This document shows positions 8,178 to 18,196 of a stretch of 64,000 bases of DNA, piece after piece. Below the pieces are notes generated by a model. It saw only the letters and a program-made list of their open reading frames with translations, ran no database searches and was not told the DNA's origin. Each line of letters opens with the position of its first letter. Position 1 is the first letter of the stretch. A program made the translations under genes and the position numbers. Origin of the DNA: Sporosarcina sp. BP05 (GTDB lineage: Bacteria; Bacillota; Bacilli; Bacillales_A; Planococcaceae); assembly GCF_014282005.1 (NCBI RefSeq), contig NZ_JACFTD010000003.1, positions 124,001 to 188,000 on the forward strand. The letters run 5' to 3'.

Positions 8178-8821
8178 ACGTCAATTCCTGGAACATTTGG
8201 CCATAGGACCTCAAATCCGCTACCCTTCAGTCCCTCAATAATTTTGAGAGGATTCATTGAATTAATCCGGATAACAAGAATCTTGTTTGCTTTGTTCTCT
8301 TTATCAGGATAGACGAGCACACTCAAAACGTTTAATTTCTGCTCGTGAAATACTTTGGATACTTCGAAAAGGATCCCGGGTGTATTCGGAACCCGTACTT
8401 CTATTTGTGAACCAGGTTGATGTGCGCCAGTCAATTCAATATATTTGTAAAGCAAATCTGTTTCGGTGATAATACCAACTAGTTTTTTGTTGGATACAAT
8501 TGGCAGTGAACCTATTTTATTATCATAAAATAGTACCGCCGCTTCTTCAACAAAGTCCATTGGATGTCCGAGAATCGGATTTTTCGTCATCACGTCGGAA
8601 AGTAAAGTATCATACGGACTGTTGTCTTTTATTTCGGAAACGGAAGAGGGAACAACTTCTTTCAAGTCTCGATCCGTCACGATGCCGACTACCGTGCCAT
8701 CCGCAGAAAGAATTGGCAAGTGGCGAACTTTTTTATCCCGCATGGCGTCAAGTGCATCTTTTACAGTGTTTTCTGGTGAAAGAGTTAGAACATCTTTTAT
8801 CATTATTTCTTCAATTAGCAT
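8174..8821 (-). CDS. acuB: AcuB, CBS-pair and ACT-domain protein
   Basis: A 215-residue protein (B. subtilis AcuB has 214). Residues 1-135 hold two CBS domains (IMIKDVLTLSPENTVKDAL... and VMTKNPILGHPMDFVEEA...), each ending in a GIVTDRDL/GIITETDL turn. Residues about 140-212 form an ACT-like domain (QIEVRVPNTPGILFEVSKVF). CBS pairs usually bind adenosine nucleotides and ACT domains small ligands, so a sensor role beside AcuA and AcuC is likely, but the biochemical task is not established. ATG after GGGAGGAT; 16 bp after acuA, overlapping acuC. Confidence 0.93.
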   Translation of the reverse strand: MLIEEIMIKDVLTLSPENTVKDALDAMRDKKVRHLPILSADGTVVGIVTDRDLKEVVPSSVSEIKDNSPYDTLLSDVMTKNPILGHPMDFVEEAAVLFYDNKIGSLPIVSNKKLVGIITETDLLYKYIELTGAHQPGSQIEVRVPNTPGILFEVSKVFHEQKLNVLSVLVYPDKENKANKILVIRINSMNPLKIIEGLKGSGFEVLWPNVPGIDV

Positions 8822-8837
8822 TTGATTTATCCTCCCT

Positions 8838-9470
8838 TCAATACATGAATCGGTTCATGAACCGTAGATTGTCAAATTGCTGGATGGTTTCTTGATTAAT
8901 CCTTTTGCCAATCCGTGCCATTAGGCAATTGGCTGGATGAGAACTTATTTCAGGATCGTCAGTTGCGTAGTATTCCAAACCACCGGCATTCATCATCTTC
9001 TCCATTACTTTTCTGTACTCCCAGACGTTAAGCTTTGTACCCTTCAAATCCCAGTGCCAGTAATATTCAGTCGTAAGAATAATATAATCTTCCATTGCAT
9101 CATCCATCATGGAAACGCGTAAAAGTGATTTACCAACTCCGCCGGCCCTGAACTTTGGAATAACTTCAATTGCCCCGAGTTCGATTAATTTTTCTATATT
9201 CCCTTGCGACCATCGCTCCAGAGGATCGGGATACAAATAAGTTACGTAGCCCACAATTTCATTCGAATCGCGAACGATTAAAATACGACCTTCTGGGAGT
9301 CCTGCAATTTCAATGAGTGCCTTGTGTTGTTGTGCAGGAGGTCTGAATGCAATAAGATCCTCGTGGAAGTCAAGGCTAGCAAGGTAATCTGCAGTAATGG
9401 GCCCCTCGATAACAATGTCTCCATTCTTATGTTTTATCTCCATCGCGTTATATGTTTTTATATGTTCCAA
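8838..9470 (-). CDS. acuA: Protein acetyltransferase AcuA (GNAT family)
   Basis: A GNAT acetyltransferase of 210 residues if read from TTG at 9468-9470, the same length as B. subtilis AcuA. The longer GTG frame (to 9479) would overlap its own ribosome site GGAGG, so TTG is preferred. Motifs include AFRPPAQQHKALIEIAGLPE, VGYVTYLYPDPLERW, the acetyl-CoA loop FRAGGVGKSLL and YYWHWDLKG. AcuA acetylates a lysine of AcsA and inactivates it. First gene of acuABC, divergent from acsA, with 178 bp between the two starts. Confidence 0.95.
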   Translation of the reverse strand: MEHIKTYNAMEIKHKNGDIVIEGPITADYLASLDFHEDLIAFRPPAQQHKALIEIAGLPEGRILIVRDSNEIVGYVTYLYPDPLERWSQGNIEKLIELGAIEVIPKFRAGGVGKSLLRVSMMDDAMEDYIILTTEYYWHWDLKGTKLNVWEYRKVMEKMMNAGGLEYYATDDPEISSHPANCLMARIGKRINQETIQQFDNLRFMNRFMY

Positions 9471-9582
9471 TATGATCACCTCCGTATTTGATATAAACCT
9501 ACTATCTAGTATACAACAATATCAATAAATAAAAGCTAGTTGATTTCTACAAATTTAAAACTGTTGGAAAAATAAAATTAAT

Positions 9583-9612
9583 TAGACAACTAGGTTTGGA
9601 TTGAGGTAGAAT
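9583..9612 (+). promoter_or_regulatory. Candidate sigma-A promoter of acsA
   Basis: TAGACA at 9583-9588 and TAGAAT at 9607-9612 with an 18-bp spacer, 37 bp before the acsA start. No convincing cre site was seen in the acuA-acsA intergenic region, although the B. subtilis counterpart is CcpA-controlled. Confidence 0.45.
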
Positions 9613-9648
9613 GATATTTATATTGTAATAATGAAAGGGTGAAGTAAA

Positions 9649-11367
9649 TTGGTAATGAAAACGTTGCCCGCAGTTAAGGGGGATTATCAGTTAGCAGATT
9701 ATGATCGTATGGCCGCAGAATTCAAATGGGCAGATGCAGAGAAAGAATTCAGCTGGTTTGAAAGTGGACTCATAAATATTGCCCATGAAGCGGTAGACCG
9801 CCATGCGGATTCCTATCGAAAAAACAAGGTTGCACTTTATTATAAAGATGCGAATCGCAAAGAAACCTATACGTATAACGAAATGAAAAAGATGTCTAAT
9901 AAAGCTGCAAACGTATTGCGCAATCAGTCGCCGCTAGAAAAAGGTGACCGGATTTTCATCTTTATGCCACGCTCACCGGAATTGTATTTTGCACTCCTCG
10001 GCGCGTTGAAGCTGGGTGCTATCGTCGGACCGTTGTTCGAAGCATTTATGGAAGGTGCTGTCTATGACAGACTGTCTGATAGTGAAGCGACTTCAATCAT
10101 CACGACACCTGAACTTCTTGAACGGGTACCTGTCGATAAATTACCACACCTGAAGACAATCTTTATTGTAGGAGAAAATGTAGTAGAAGAAGGTCTTATC
10201 GTCGACTTTAACAAGCATATGAAAGATGCTTCGCAGTACTTTCAAGTTGAATGGATGGACAGAGAAGACCCAACTCTTCTGCATTACACTTCAGGTTCAA
10301 CTGGAAAACCTAAAGGCGTCGTCCATGTACAGGAAGCGATGGTGCAGCAACTGCAGACAACGCGGTGGGTACTGGATCTAAAAGACGAGGACATCTTCTG
10401 GTGTACCGCGGATCCAGGTTGGGTGACAGGCACGGCTTATGGTATTTTCGGACCGATGCTTGCCGGGGCGACTAGCCTGATTCTTGGCGGCAGATTTTCG
10501 GCAGATGCCTGGTATGGGGCGATTGAGGAATATGGTGTCACGGTTTGGTATAGTGCGCCAACTGCATTCCGAATGCTTATGGGAGTTGGAGAAGGACCAT
10601 TAAGCAATTTTGATCTTTCATCACTGCGTCATATTCTTTCCGTGGGTGAACCACTAAATCCAGAAGTAATCCGGTGGGGATCTGAAGCGTTTAAATTGCG
10701 TATCCATGACACATGGTGGATGACCGAAACAGGTGCGCAAACAATTTGTAATTTCGGATGTCTGCCAATTAAACCGGGATCGATGGGCAAACCAGTTCCG
10801 GGAATTGAAGCGGCCATAGTTGATGATCAAGGGAATGTATTGCCTCCAAATCATATGGGTAACTTGGCTATTAAAAAAGGCTGCCCTGCGATGATGCGAC
10901 AAATTTGGAATAATCCAGAAAAATATGCATCTACCTTTATCAATGATGAGTGGTATGTTTCGGGTGACTCAGCATACATCGACGAGGACGGATATTTCTT
11001 TTTCCAAGGCCGTGTCGATGATGTGATTATGACAAGTGGAGAACGGGTAGGACCATTCGAAGTGGAAAGTAAACTTCTTGAGCATCCCGCGGTTGTTGAA
11101 GCTGGGGTTATCGGTAAACCCGATCCGGTTCGCGGCGAGATAATTAAAGCATTTGTGGCACTTCATGAAGGAATTGAGCCAACGGATGAATTAAAAGAAG
11201 ATATTCGACAATTTGTTAAAAAAGGGCTGGCGGCACATGCTGCTCCGCGTGAAATTGAATTCAAAGATAAATTACCGAAAACACGAAGCGGAAAAATTAT
11301 GCGTCGTGTGTTAAAGGCTTGGGAACTGAATTTGCCGACAGGTGATCTGTCTACAATGGATGACTAA
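9649..11367 (+). CDS. acsA: Acetyl-CoA synthetase (AMP-forming)
   Basis: A 572-residue ANL-superfamily ligase, equal in length to B. subtilis AcsA, that turns acetate, ATP and CoA into acetyl-CoA. Motifs: the P-loop LHYTSGSTGKPKGVVH near residue 211, DTWWMTETGAQ, the hinge region GRVDDVIMTSGERVGP, and the C-terminal PKTRSGKIMRR. Counting from the TTG start, the acetylatable lysine of SGK is residue 549, the position modified by AcuA in B. subtilis. TTG 9649 is chosen because AAAGGGTG lies 8 nt upstream and the N-terminus MVMKTLPAVKGD aligns with family starts; ATG 9655 is the alternative. Ends before a terminator at 11450-11493. Confidence 0.95.
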   Translation: MVMKTLPAVKGDYQLADYDRMAAEFKWADAEKEFSWFESGLINIAHEAVDRHADSYRKNKVALYYKDANRKETYTYNEMKKMSNKAANVLRNQSPLEKGDRIFIFMPRSPELYFALLGALKLGAIVGPLFEAFMEGAVYDRLSDSEATSIITTPELLERVPVDKLPHLKTIFIVGENVVEEGLIVDFNKHMKDASQYFQVEWMDREDPTLLHYTSGSTGKPKGVVHVQEAMVQQLQTTRWVLDLKDEDIFWCTADPGWVTGTAYGIFGPMLAGATSLILGGRFSADAWYGAIEEYGVTVWYSAPTAFRMLMGVGEGPLSNFDLSSLRHILSVGEPLNPEVIRWGSEAFKLRIHDTWWMTETGAQTICNFGCLPIKPGSMGKPVPGIEAAIVDDQGNVLPPNHMGNLAIKKGCPAMMRQIWNNPEKYASTFINDEWYVSGDSAYIDEDGYFFFQGRVDDVIMTSGERVGPFEVESKLLEHPAVVEAGVIGKPDPVRGEIIKAFVALHEGIEPTDELKEDIRQFVKKGLAAHAAPREIEFKDKLPKTRSGKIMRRVLKAWELNLPTGDLSTMDD

Positions 11368-11380
11368 CGTCAAGCAACCA

Positions 11381-11425
11381 AGAAAAGCGGCTGGCACCTG
11401 TAGCTAGACACTATTCTAAGTCGAA
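11381..11425 (+). repeat. Decayed solo copy of the 121-bp palindromic repeat
   Basis: AAGAAAAGCGGCTGGCACC followed by TGTAGCTAGACACTATTC joins the left tip of the 121-bp unit directly to its right end. The junction is at a short GCGG repeat, as expected for an internal deletion. The following 30 bp also resemble the flank of the ccpA copies, and like them it sits just before a terminator. Confidence 0.7.
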
Positions 11426-11449
11426 AAACCTTATGCTATCTTATCTTTC

Positions 11450-11493
11450 AAAAAAAGAGCTTGTCCGCTATTAACAGCGGACAAGCTCTTTTT
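11450..11493. terminator. Bidirectional terminator between acsA and the PBP gene
   Basis: AAAAAGAGCTTGTCCGCT and AGCGGACAAGCTCTTTTT form an 18-bp perfect stem around ATTAAC, with A- and T-runs serving both converging genes. Confidence 0.92.
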
Positions 11494-11494
11494 C

Positions 11495-14395
11495 CTATTC
11501 ATCACCAGTTCCGTTATCTCCACTTGCAGGAGGGGTGGTACCACTGTTATTCCCGTCCTCGCTTGCAGGAGGTGGAGTAACAGGCGGTACGTTTTCCGTA
11601 GGAGGCGTTTCAATAACTTCCTTTTCTGGTTCCGGCGCCGCAATGGTGACTGCATTGGAGCCGTTTGAAAGTCTTCCGGTAATGTCGACAGCCTTGACTG
11701 TGTATGAGCCGGCCCCGACTGTAAAGGCGTTTGAAGAACCGTCTTTTATTGTTCCAATTTTAACATCGTTTGCATAAATGTAGTACCCAATAACATCATT
11801 GGAAGGTGAATTTCCCCAGGTAATTGTCGTTCCATTCAAAATAATAGTTATTGGTGCAGGAGCGACATCATCAGCATTAAATATAGCTCCAGACACGACA
11901 TGAGATGCGAAAGCCGAGTTTGCTGGGAACAGTTTTGAAGGATCGCCTCTCCAAGGTCCGAGCATTCGGTCGATGAACACTTGGTTAACGCCTGTGCCGC
12001 CTGATGACACGAATTCGCTAGGTGTAGATGGAAGTGCAAGATACCTCGACCCTTTAACAGACACATAAGAAGAAGAGGTAATGCTATCATCCGGTTTTGT
12101 AGGTAACATCACTTTTGCGTTGAATAAATCTGTTTTAACGAGCCCTGCAGATGAACATGCAGCAGAGGGAGCGAGCCCAGAAATACCGCAGAATGATTTT
12201 TCAACGACACCGTCAGGACGACTGAATTTTGCAGAGGCTCCGACTATTTCTGGTGTTACTTCGTTCGCGGCATTCATGATACGGGCGAAAAGCATGCTTG
12301 TCCTTGTGGTAGGATGCAATGTTTGCTTTTCCAGTCCGTAATAGAGACTCCGTGTTCGGTCTTTGTATCCGAGCCAAACTCCAAGAGAAACATTTGGGTT
12401 GTATCCAACAAGCCATGCGTCACCGTAACCTTGTGTTGTTCCCGTTTTGGCAGCAAGATCTGTAGTGAATTTCATGTTTTGTGTTACTTGCGAGCCTGTA
12501 CCGCCAGGTTTCAGAACATCACGTAACATATCGGTAACGATATAACTTGTTTCGGGGCTAAAGACATCAACGGGTTCAATTTCATGCTGATAGACGACAT
12601 TACCATCCATATCTTCGATTTTTTCGACGATGTATGAGTCAATGAACTGCCCACCGTTTGCAAATGTTGCAAATGCATTCGTATTTTCCTCGACACTCAT
12701 CCCGACCGTCATGCCTCCGTATGAAGTAGAGGGATTTACATAGTCCCCAGGAAGAAGTTTCGAGATGCCCATCTTATCGAGGAATTCGGCAGGGCGTCGA
12801 TCAAGGATGTCGCGATATAATCTTGCCGTTGCCAAGTTCAATGACTTGGAGAGTGCTTCCCTTGCAGGAATGATTCCATACTCCATCGATTTAGTATAGT
12901 TGCTCGGTGACCACATAGAACCATCCGATTGTTTAATATTAAACTTAACATCAACGACGGGACTACCAGCCCCGATGACACCATACTCAATAGCTGGTGC
13001 ATAAACGAGAAGTGGTTTCATAGCAGATCCGTTCTGTCTGTATGCTTGTGTAGCATGGTTAAGCGCTTCGTGTTCATGTCCACGGCCGCCGATGAAGGAT
13101 AAGATTTTACCGGTGCTATTTTCAATCATAATTGCACCGACCTGGACCGGATCCTCCGCCAATTGGACCTCGCCGGAATCAGAATCTTTTACTTCGCGCG
13201 TATAGGTGAATCCGTAGTTTTTGAAATCATTACCGACTTCATTCATCTTGTCGTATAGATCTTTATTAACGGTAGAGTAAATTCTAAAGCCATCATTTTT
13301 CATTGAACGCGTCGCAAGTATCGAATACTTTTCTTTTAATTTCTCCTCTTGCTTAAGGCGTTCAGCATCGATTCCATCTTTTTCTGCGATAATTTTAGCC
13401 AGTATTTCTATCGTACGATTCTGAATTTCTTGCGTCAAATAAGGATATCTTTCATTCGCGCGCATGACGGGATCACGGAAATCTTTTGTAATATCATAGA
13501 CGATTGCTTCATTGTATTGCTGTTCTGTTATATAGCCAGTTTCCTTCATCCTGAAAAGAACTGTTTTCATCCGATTAATTCCCGGCTGTAAGAATTCTTT
13601 TTCCTTCAATCCGCCACCGCTTTTAAAAGGGGTATAAGCGAAAGGGGCCTGAGGAAGTCCTGCGATAAAGGCGGCCTGCGGTAAATTCAATTTCGCCGCT
13701 TTTAAAGCGAAAATACCACCAGCTGCAGTTTCAATACCTGCGATATTTTGCCCATTTGAATTACGGCCGTATGGAATAATGTTCAAGTAGGCTTCAAGAA
13801 TTTCATCTTTTGTCATGAAATGCTCGATTCTCATTGCCAGTAGCATTTCTTTCGCTTTTCGTTCATATGACACTTCGTTGGTTAAAATTTGGTTTTTAAT
13901 GAGCTGTTGTGTCAGAGTCGAACCGCCAGTTTGGTTATCAGAGTTCGTTACATCCTGTAATAGTCCGCGGAAAATTGCTTTAGGAACAATGCCCTCATGT
14001 TGTTCGAAATACTCATCCTCTGTGGCGAATACCGCATCAATAACGAATGGGGATACACTTTCCAGTTTCGTCTCCTTACGTTCTAAATCAGAGTTAACTT
14101 TACCGATATAGACATTGCCAGCGAGATAAAGTTCGGACGTTTCTTCGTAGGTGAAGATTGCTTCCCGCATTTCTTGCTTAGAGCGAAGTGGTTCTTTGGC
14201 TACCAATGAAGCGAAATAGCCTGCTCCGACTGAACCGGCAAATACTACTAGTGTCAAACCTACTACGAAGAATAGAAGTAAAAGGTTCCAGGTGACGCCT
14301 GATGTGATACGCATCCCTTTAGCCCATTTCGTTTTAGTCATCGTTTCAAGTTTCTCTTCTATTAGATCAATACGATTCTTTTGATGTTTACTCAC
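11495..14395 (-). CDS. Class A penicillin-binding protein with C-terminal fibronectin III domain
   Basis: A 966-residue bifunctional cell-wall synthase. After a basic cytoplasmic tail comes a membrane helix (about residues 33-58), then the GT51 glycosyltransferase with EDEYFEQHEG and GGSTLTQQLIKN. The transpeptidase has all three motifs: NGSAMKP (SxxK), SLN (SxN) and AKTGTTQG (KTG). Residues about 840-925 look like a fibronectin type III module (ITWGNSPSNDVIGYYIYAND), followed by a Pro/Thr/Ser/Gly-rich tail (TPPTENVPPVTPPPASEDG). It polymerises and cross-links peptidoglycan on the outer face of the membrane. It is PBP1A/2-like, but the exact paralogue cannot be fixed from sequence alone. ATG follows AGGAGG and the gene converges on acsA. 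Confidence 0.93.
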   Translation of the reverse strand: MSKHQKNRIDLIEEKLETMTKTKWAKGMRITSGVTWNLLLLFFVVGLTLVVFAGSVGAGYFASLVAKEPLRSKQEMREAIFTYEETSELYLAGNVYIGKVNSDLERKETKLESVSPFVIDAVFATEDEYFEQHEGIVPKAIFRGLLQDVTNSDNQTGGSTLTQQLIKNQILTNEVSYERKAKEMLLAMRIEHFMTKDEILEAYLNIIPYGRNSNGQNIAGIETAAGGIFALKAAKLNLPQAAFIAGLPQAPFAYTPFKSGGGLKEKEFLQPGINRMKTVLFRMKETGYITEQQYNEAIVYDITKDFRDPVMRANERYPYLTQEIQNRTIEILAKIIAEKDGIDAERLKQEEKLKEKYSILATRSMKNDGFRIYSTVNKDLYDKMNEVGNDFKNYGFTYTREVKDSDSGEVQLAEDPVQVGAIMIENSTGKILSFIGGRGHEHEALNHATQAYRQNGSAMKPLLVYAPAIEYGVIGAGSPVVDVKFNIKQSDGSMWSPSNYTKSMEYGIIPAREALSKSLNLATARLYRDILDRRPAEFLDKMGISKLLPGDYVNPSTSYGGMTVGMSVEENTNAFATFANGGQFIDSYIVEKIEDMDGNVVYQHEIEPVDVFSPETSYIVTDMLRDVLKPGGTGSQVTQNMKFTTDLAAKTGTTQGYGDAWLVGYNPNVSLGVWLGYKDRTRSLYYGLEKQTLHPTTRTSMLFARIMNAANEVTPEIVGASAKFSRPDGVVEKSFCGISGLAPSAACSSAGLVKTDLFNAKVMLPTKPDDSITSSSYVSVKGSRYLALPSTPSEFVSSGGTGVNQVFIDRMLGPWRGDPSKLFPANSAFASHVVSGAIFNADDVAPAPITIILNGTTITWGNSPSNDVIGYYIYANDVKIGTIKDGSSNAFTVGAGSYTVKAVDITGRLSNGSNAVTIAAPEPEKEVIETPPTENVPPVTPPPASEDGNNSGTTPPASGDNGTGDE

Positions 14396-14459
14396 TTAAA
14401 TCAACCTCCTGAAATCTTACCTATTATAGCACATTTCCATAAAATCCAATCGATAATGT

Positions 14460-14487
14460 TTGACAACTTTTGAATTTCGGTTAGAAT
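14460..14487 (+). promoter_or_regulatory. Sigma-A promoter of the tyrS leader
   Basis: A perfect TTGACA at 14460-14465 and TAGAAT at 14482-14487 with a 16-bp spacer, immediately before the T-box leader and divergent from the PBP gene. Confidence 0.75.
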
Positions 14488-14489
14488 TA

Positions 14490-14731
14490 TTGATACATAT
14501 ACTTTCACATGTTGAATGAGTCGAAGTAGTGGTTGTGGAACCGTTTAGAGAGACAGCGGCTGGTGAAAGCTGTCCGGTAAGCCAATCATGAATTACAGCT
14601 CTGGAGTGTGACGCGTGCGCAGTGTTATTGCGTTTTGAGTGGAGAATTTTTTCTCAAGCCGGGTGGTACCGCGTTAATACGATAATTAGCGTCCTTGCAT
14701 GATTTTTTTAAATCGTGTAAGGGCTTTTTTG
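14490..14731 (+). promoter_or_regulatory. T-box riboswitch controlling tyrS
   Basis: The leader contains an AGAGAGACAGC...GCTG(T) stem, a specifier loop with TAC (14594-14596, tyrosine codon) in the context GAATTACAGCTCTGGAGTG, and the T-box sequence GGGTGGTACCGCG (14661-14673). It ends in an intrinsic terminator (CCTTGCATGATTT / AAATCGTGTAAGGG, then T6). Uncharged tRNA-Tyr pairs with the specifier and the T-box to stabilise the antiterminator and switch on tyrS (known mechanism). Confidence 0.95.
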
Positions 14732-14734
14732 TTG

Positions 14735-14775
14735 TCTAGTTATAGGCGCTATATGGCCCACTTGACGCGGTGCGT
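14735..14775 (-). repeat. Possible decayed inverted copy of the 121-bp repeat
   Basis: TTGTCTAGTTATAGGCGCT matches the reverse complement of the repeat end (TTGTCTAGCTACAGGCGCC) at 16 of 19 positions, followed by a GACGCGG remnant. It lies between the T-box terminator and the tyrS start. Short and uncertain. Confidence 0.45.
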
Positions 14776-14785
14776 TAGTACTTAA

Positions 14786-16069
<1,284 letters not shown>

Positions 16070-16298
16070 TTATGGACATGAATGAAAAAGGATTCGTAGT
16101 CTGATCATCTGGCGAGAGAAAGAGATAATTGGGGAGAAAAAACAGTAGGCTGGAAAATGACATTCCATCAAGGGACCCTTGTTCCGCTGGATTGAAGAAG
16201 ATTTAAAGCTAATCTGCCAGACTGTCATGGCAATACACGAAACTGTCGCGTCAAATGGCAAAACCTTCATCGAAAATTCTCGGTATAACAATAACTTC

Positions 16299-16347
16299 TA
16301 ATAGAAAAGGCTGTTTTCCCAATCAAAAAGGGGAAAACAGCCTTTTC
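16299..16347. terminator. Bidirectional terminator after tyrS
   Basis: AAAAGGCTGTTTTCCC pairs with GGGGAAAACAGCCTTTT around AATCAAAAA. The preceding 16070-16298 stretch shows no gene or recognisable site. Confidence 0.9.
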
Positions 16348-16350
16348 ATT

Positions 16351-17163
16351 TTATACGTTTATAACCCATTCAGGTAACTGCAAATCTGCATATTCTTCTG
16401 GATGAATCATTTTTGCTAATTTTAAAGCCCCTTCAAGGAGTCTTGGGGAAGGGCGGCAATACAGTTCTTCTTCCATTACTGATAAGCGGTCACTTTTCAC
16501 TGCGGCAAGGTCTCTCCAACCTGGACGTTTCAGAACGACTTCTTTTTTCACTTTATTGATTCGCACGCCGACCCATGCAAGAAGAATATAATCAGGTTCT
16601 CTATTTAGCACGTCTTCCCAGTCAGTCTGCACACTCGCGAGTTCAACATCCCGAAATTCATTCAACCCGCCGGCAATCGAGCTGATTTCTGTCAACCAGT
16701 TGATGCTACCCGGTGTGAATACCGGTTTCGGCCACCATTCCCAATATAGCCGGGGAGTTTCTTCAACGGTGGTAGCGCGTTTTTTCATCTCATTAATAAA
16801 TGATAGATACTCCAATCTGATTTGCAGGGCTCGCTCTTCAATGCCACATGCTCGCCCAACGGTGAGTAAATCATCGGCGATATCATTTAAACTTTGTGGG
16901 TCCAGTATTATATGAGGAATCATACGCTTCTCAAGTTCTTCGATATTTTTTTCCATTCCGGGCACGCTCAGCGATGCAAGCACTAAGTCAGGCTCATACA
17001 ATTCCAATTTATCCATATCAATCGACAAATCGGGACCGAGGCGGGGAAGGGTGTTAATGCTTTTTGGCCAATCGGAAAAATCATCAACTGCAACGAGTTG
17101 ATGGATGAGTCCTAGATAGGCAAGCAGTTCCGTATTACTCGGGCAAATCGATACAAGTTTCAT
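16351..17163 (-). CDS. BtuF-like cobalamin/metal-chelate binding protein without signal peptide
   Basis: A 270-residue protein of the class III periplasmic-binding fold (PF01497 type). It starts directly with the first beta strand (MKLVSICPSNTELLAYLGL), followed by AVDDFSDWP, LGPDLSIDMDKL, EPDLVLASLSVPG and, in the second lobe, WEWWPKPVFTPGSINWLTE. Typical Gram-positive solute receptors carry a lipoprotein signal (LxGC); here there is none, and no hydrophobic leader upstream in frame. No permease or ATPase gene is nearby. It may be a cytoplasmic corrinoid-binding protein or a receptor whose leader was lost. ATG after a GAGGTGAT-type ribosome site. Fold is sure; ligand is inferred. Confidence 0.8.
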   Translation of the reverse strand: MKLVSICPSNTELLAYLGLIHQLVAVDDFSDWPKSINTLPRLGPDLSIDMDKLELYEPDLVLASLSVPGMEKNIEELEKRMIPHIILDPQSLNDIADDLLTVGRACGIEERALQIRLEYLSFINEMKKRATTVEETPRLYWEWWPKPVFTPGSINWLTEISSIAGGLNEFRDVELASVQTDWEDVLNREPDYILLAWVGVRINKVKKEVVLKRPGWRDLAAVKSDRLSVMEEELYCRPSPRLLEGALKLAKMIHPEEYADLQLPEWVINV

Positions 17164-17204
17164 ATAATCACCTCATAAGTCGTAGTATGTATAGTATATC
17201 ACGA

Positions 17205-17240
17205 AAAAAAAGAGCCCTGTGAAGGACTCTTTTCCAAAGA
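17205..17240 (-). terminator. Terminator after rpsD
   Basis: On the minus strand a GAGTCCTTCACAGGGCTC hairpin (one mismatch) is followed by eight T residues. Confidence 0.7.
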
Positions 17241-17245
17241 AGCTA

Positions 17246-17848
17246 TTAACGTGAGTAGAATTCAACGATAAGTGATTCGTTAATTTCTGCTGCAAGTTCG
17301 CTGCGCTCAGGCATGCGGACGAATTGACCGACTTTAGTATCTTTGTTGAATGTAACGTATTCAGGAACATAGTTGCTCACTTCAAGCGCTTCATTTACAG
17401 TATCAAGGTTTTGAGATTTCTCACGGAAAGAAATTTCTTGACCAGGTTTAACACTGAAAGAAGGGATGTCAACGCGTTTACCATCAACCAAGATATGGCC
17501 GTGGTTTACAAGTTGGCGTGATGCACGACGTGTGCGTGCAAGACCCATGCGGTATACAATGTTATCTAGACGAGTCTCAAGAAGAATCATGAAGTTAACA
17601 CCGTGTTTACCAGGCATCTTACCAGCTTTGTTGAAAATCGTTTTGAATTGACGTTCGTTAACGCCAAACATGAAACGAAGTTTTTGTTTTTCTTGTAATT
17701 GCTTTCCGTATTCAGAAAGTTTTATGCGTTGGTTAGGACCGTGTTGTCCCGGGCCGTAAGGGCGTTTTTCGATTTCTTTTCCTGTGCCTGTAAGTGAAAT
17801 CCCAAGACGACGGGAAAGTTTCCAAGATGGACCTGTATAACGAGCCAT
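17246..17848 (-). CDS. rpsD: 30S ribosomal protein S4
   Basis: A 200-residue protein matching Bacillus S4 (200 residues). It has the N-terminal [16 protein letters not shown], the PGQHG loop, and the S4 RNA-binding motif from about residue 92 ([20 protein letters not shown], followed by [14 protein letters not shown]). It binds 16S rRNA early in small-subunit assembly. Monocistronic, as in B. subtilis, with AGGAGGAG upstream of ATG and a long structured leader (17849-18050) where S4 autoregulation is expected. Confidence 0.98.
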   Translation of the reverse strand: MARYTGPSWKLSRRLGISLTGTGKEIEKRPYGPGQHGPNQRIKLSEYGKQLQEKQKLRFMFGVNERQFKTIFNKAGKMPGKHGVNFMILLETRLDNIVYRMGLARTRRASRQLVNHGHILVDGKRVDIPSFSVKPGQEISFREKSQNLDTVNEALEVSNYVPEYVTFNKDTKVGQFVRMPERSELAAEINESLIVEFYSR

Positions 17849-18050
17849 GAAAGACTCCTCCTCTATTGTTGGTTTTATTTTGTTGTAAAATAAGAACCAG
17901 ATGTGTTCAATCCAAATGCCATTCTATCATCTTGCATCCTCGCCTCCGCAGCCAGGAAGTTACTCGATGCACCTTGTAAAAGGAATAGACTGGACAACCT
18001 GAAACACACAACTGCTGCAACTATTTTACACAAGTTCCATCATAACAACT
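17849..18050 (-). promoter_or_regulatory. Probable S4 autoregulatory leader of rpsD
   Basis: The transcribed strand upstream of rpsD can fold: GCATC...GATGC arms enclose GGCTGCGGAGGCGAGG, followed by about 90 nt to the start. Bacillus rpsD is repressed by S4 binding to a structured leader of this kind (established for B. subtilis). The exact fold was not computed. The rest of the gap to dgcP (18051-18196) holds a TATAAT at 18139 but no convincing -35 box. Confidence 0.5.
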
Positions 18051-18196
18051 ATAGAAGTAAGAGTCAAGCTTCATACTTGTAAACTAAAATAAGTCAAATG
18101 GGCTATGTAAAGTAATGGTATCTATAGTACCATTGTATTATAATGGTAGTAAGACTTATTTGAATTCTATATACAGATTAGGATTGGGGTGATTGT

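Noticed and set aside
9471..9648. cre site expected between acuA and acsA
   Set aside because: No sequence with the central CG and flanking pattern is present; control may differ or the site may lie inside a gene.
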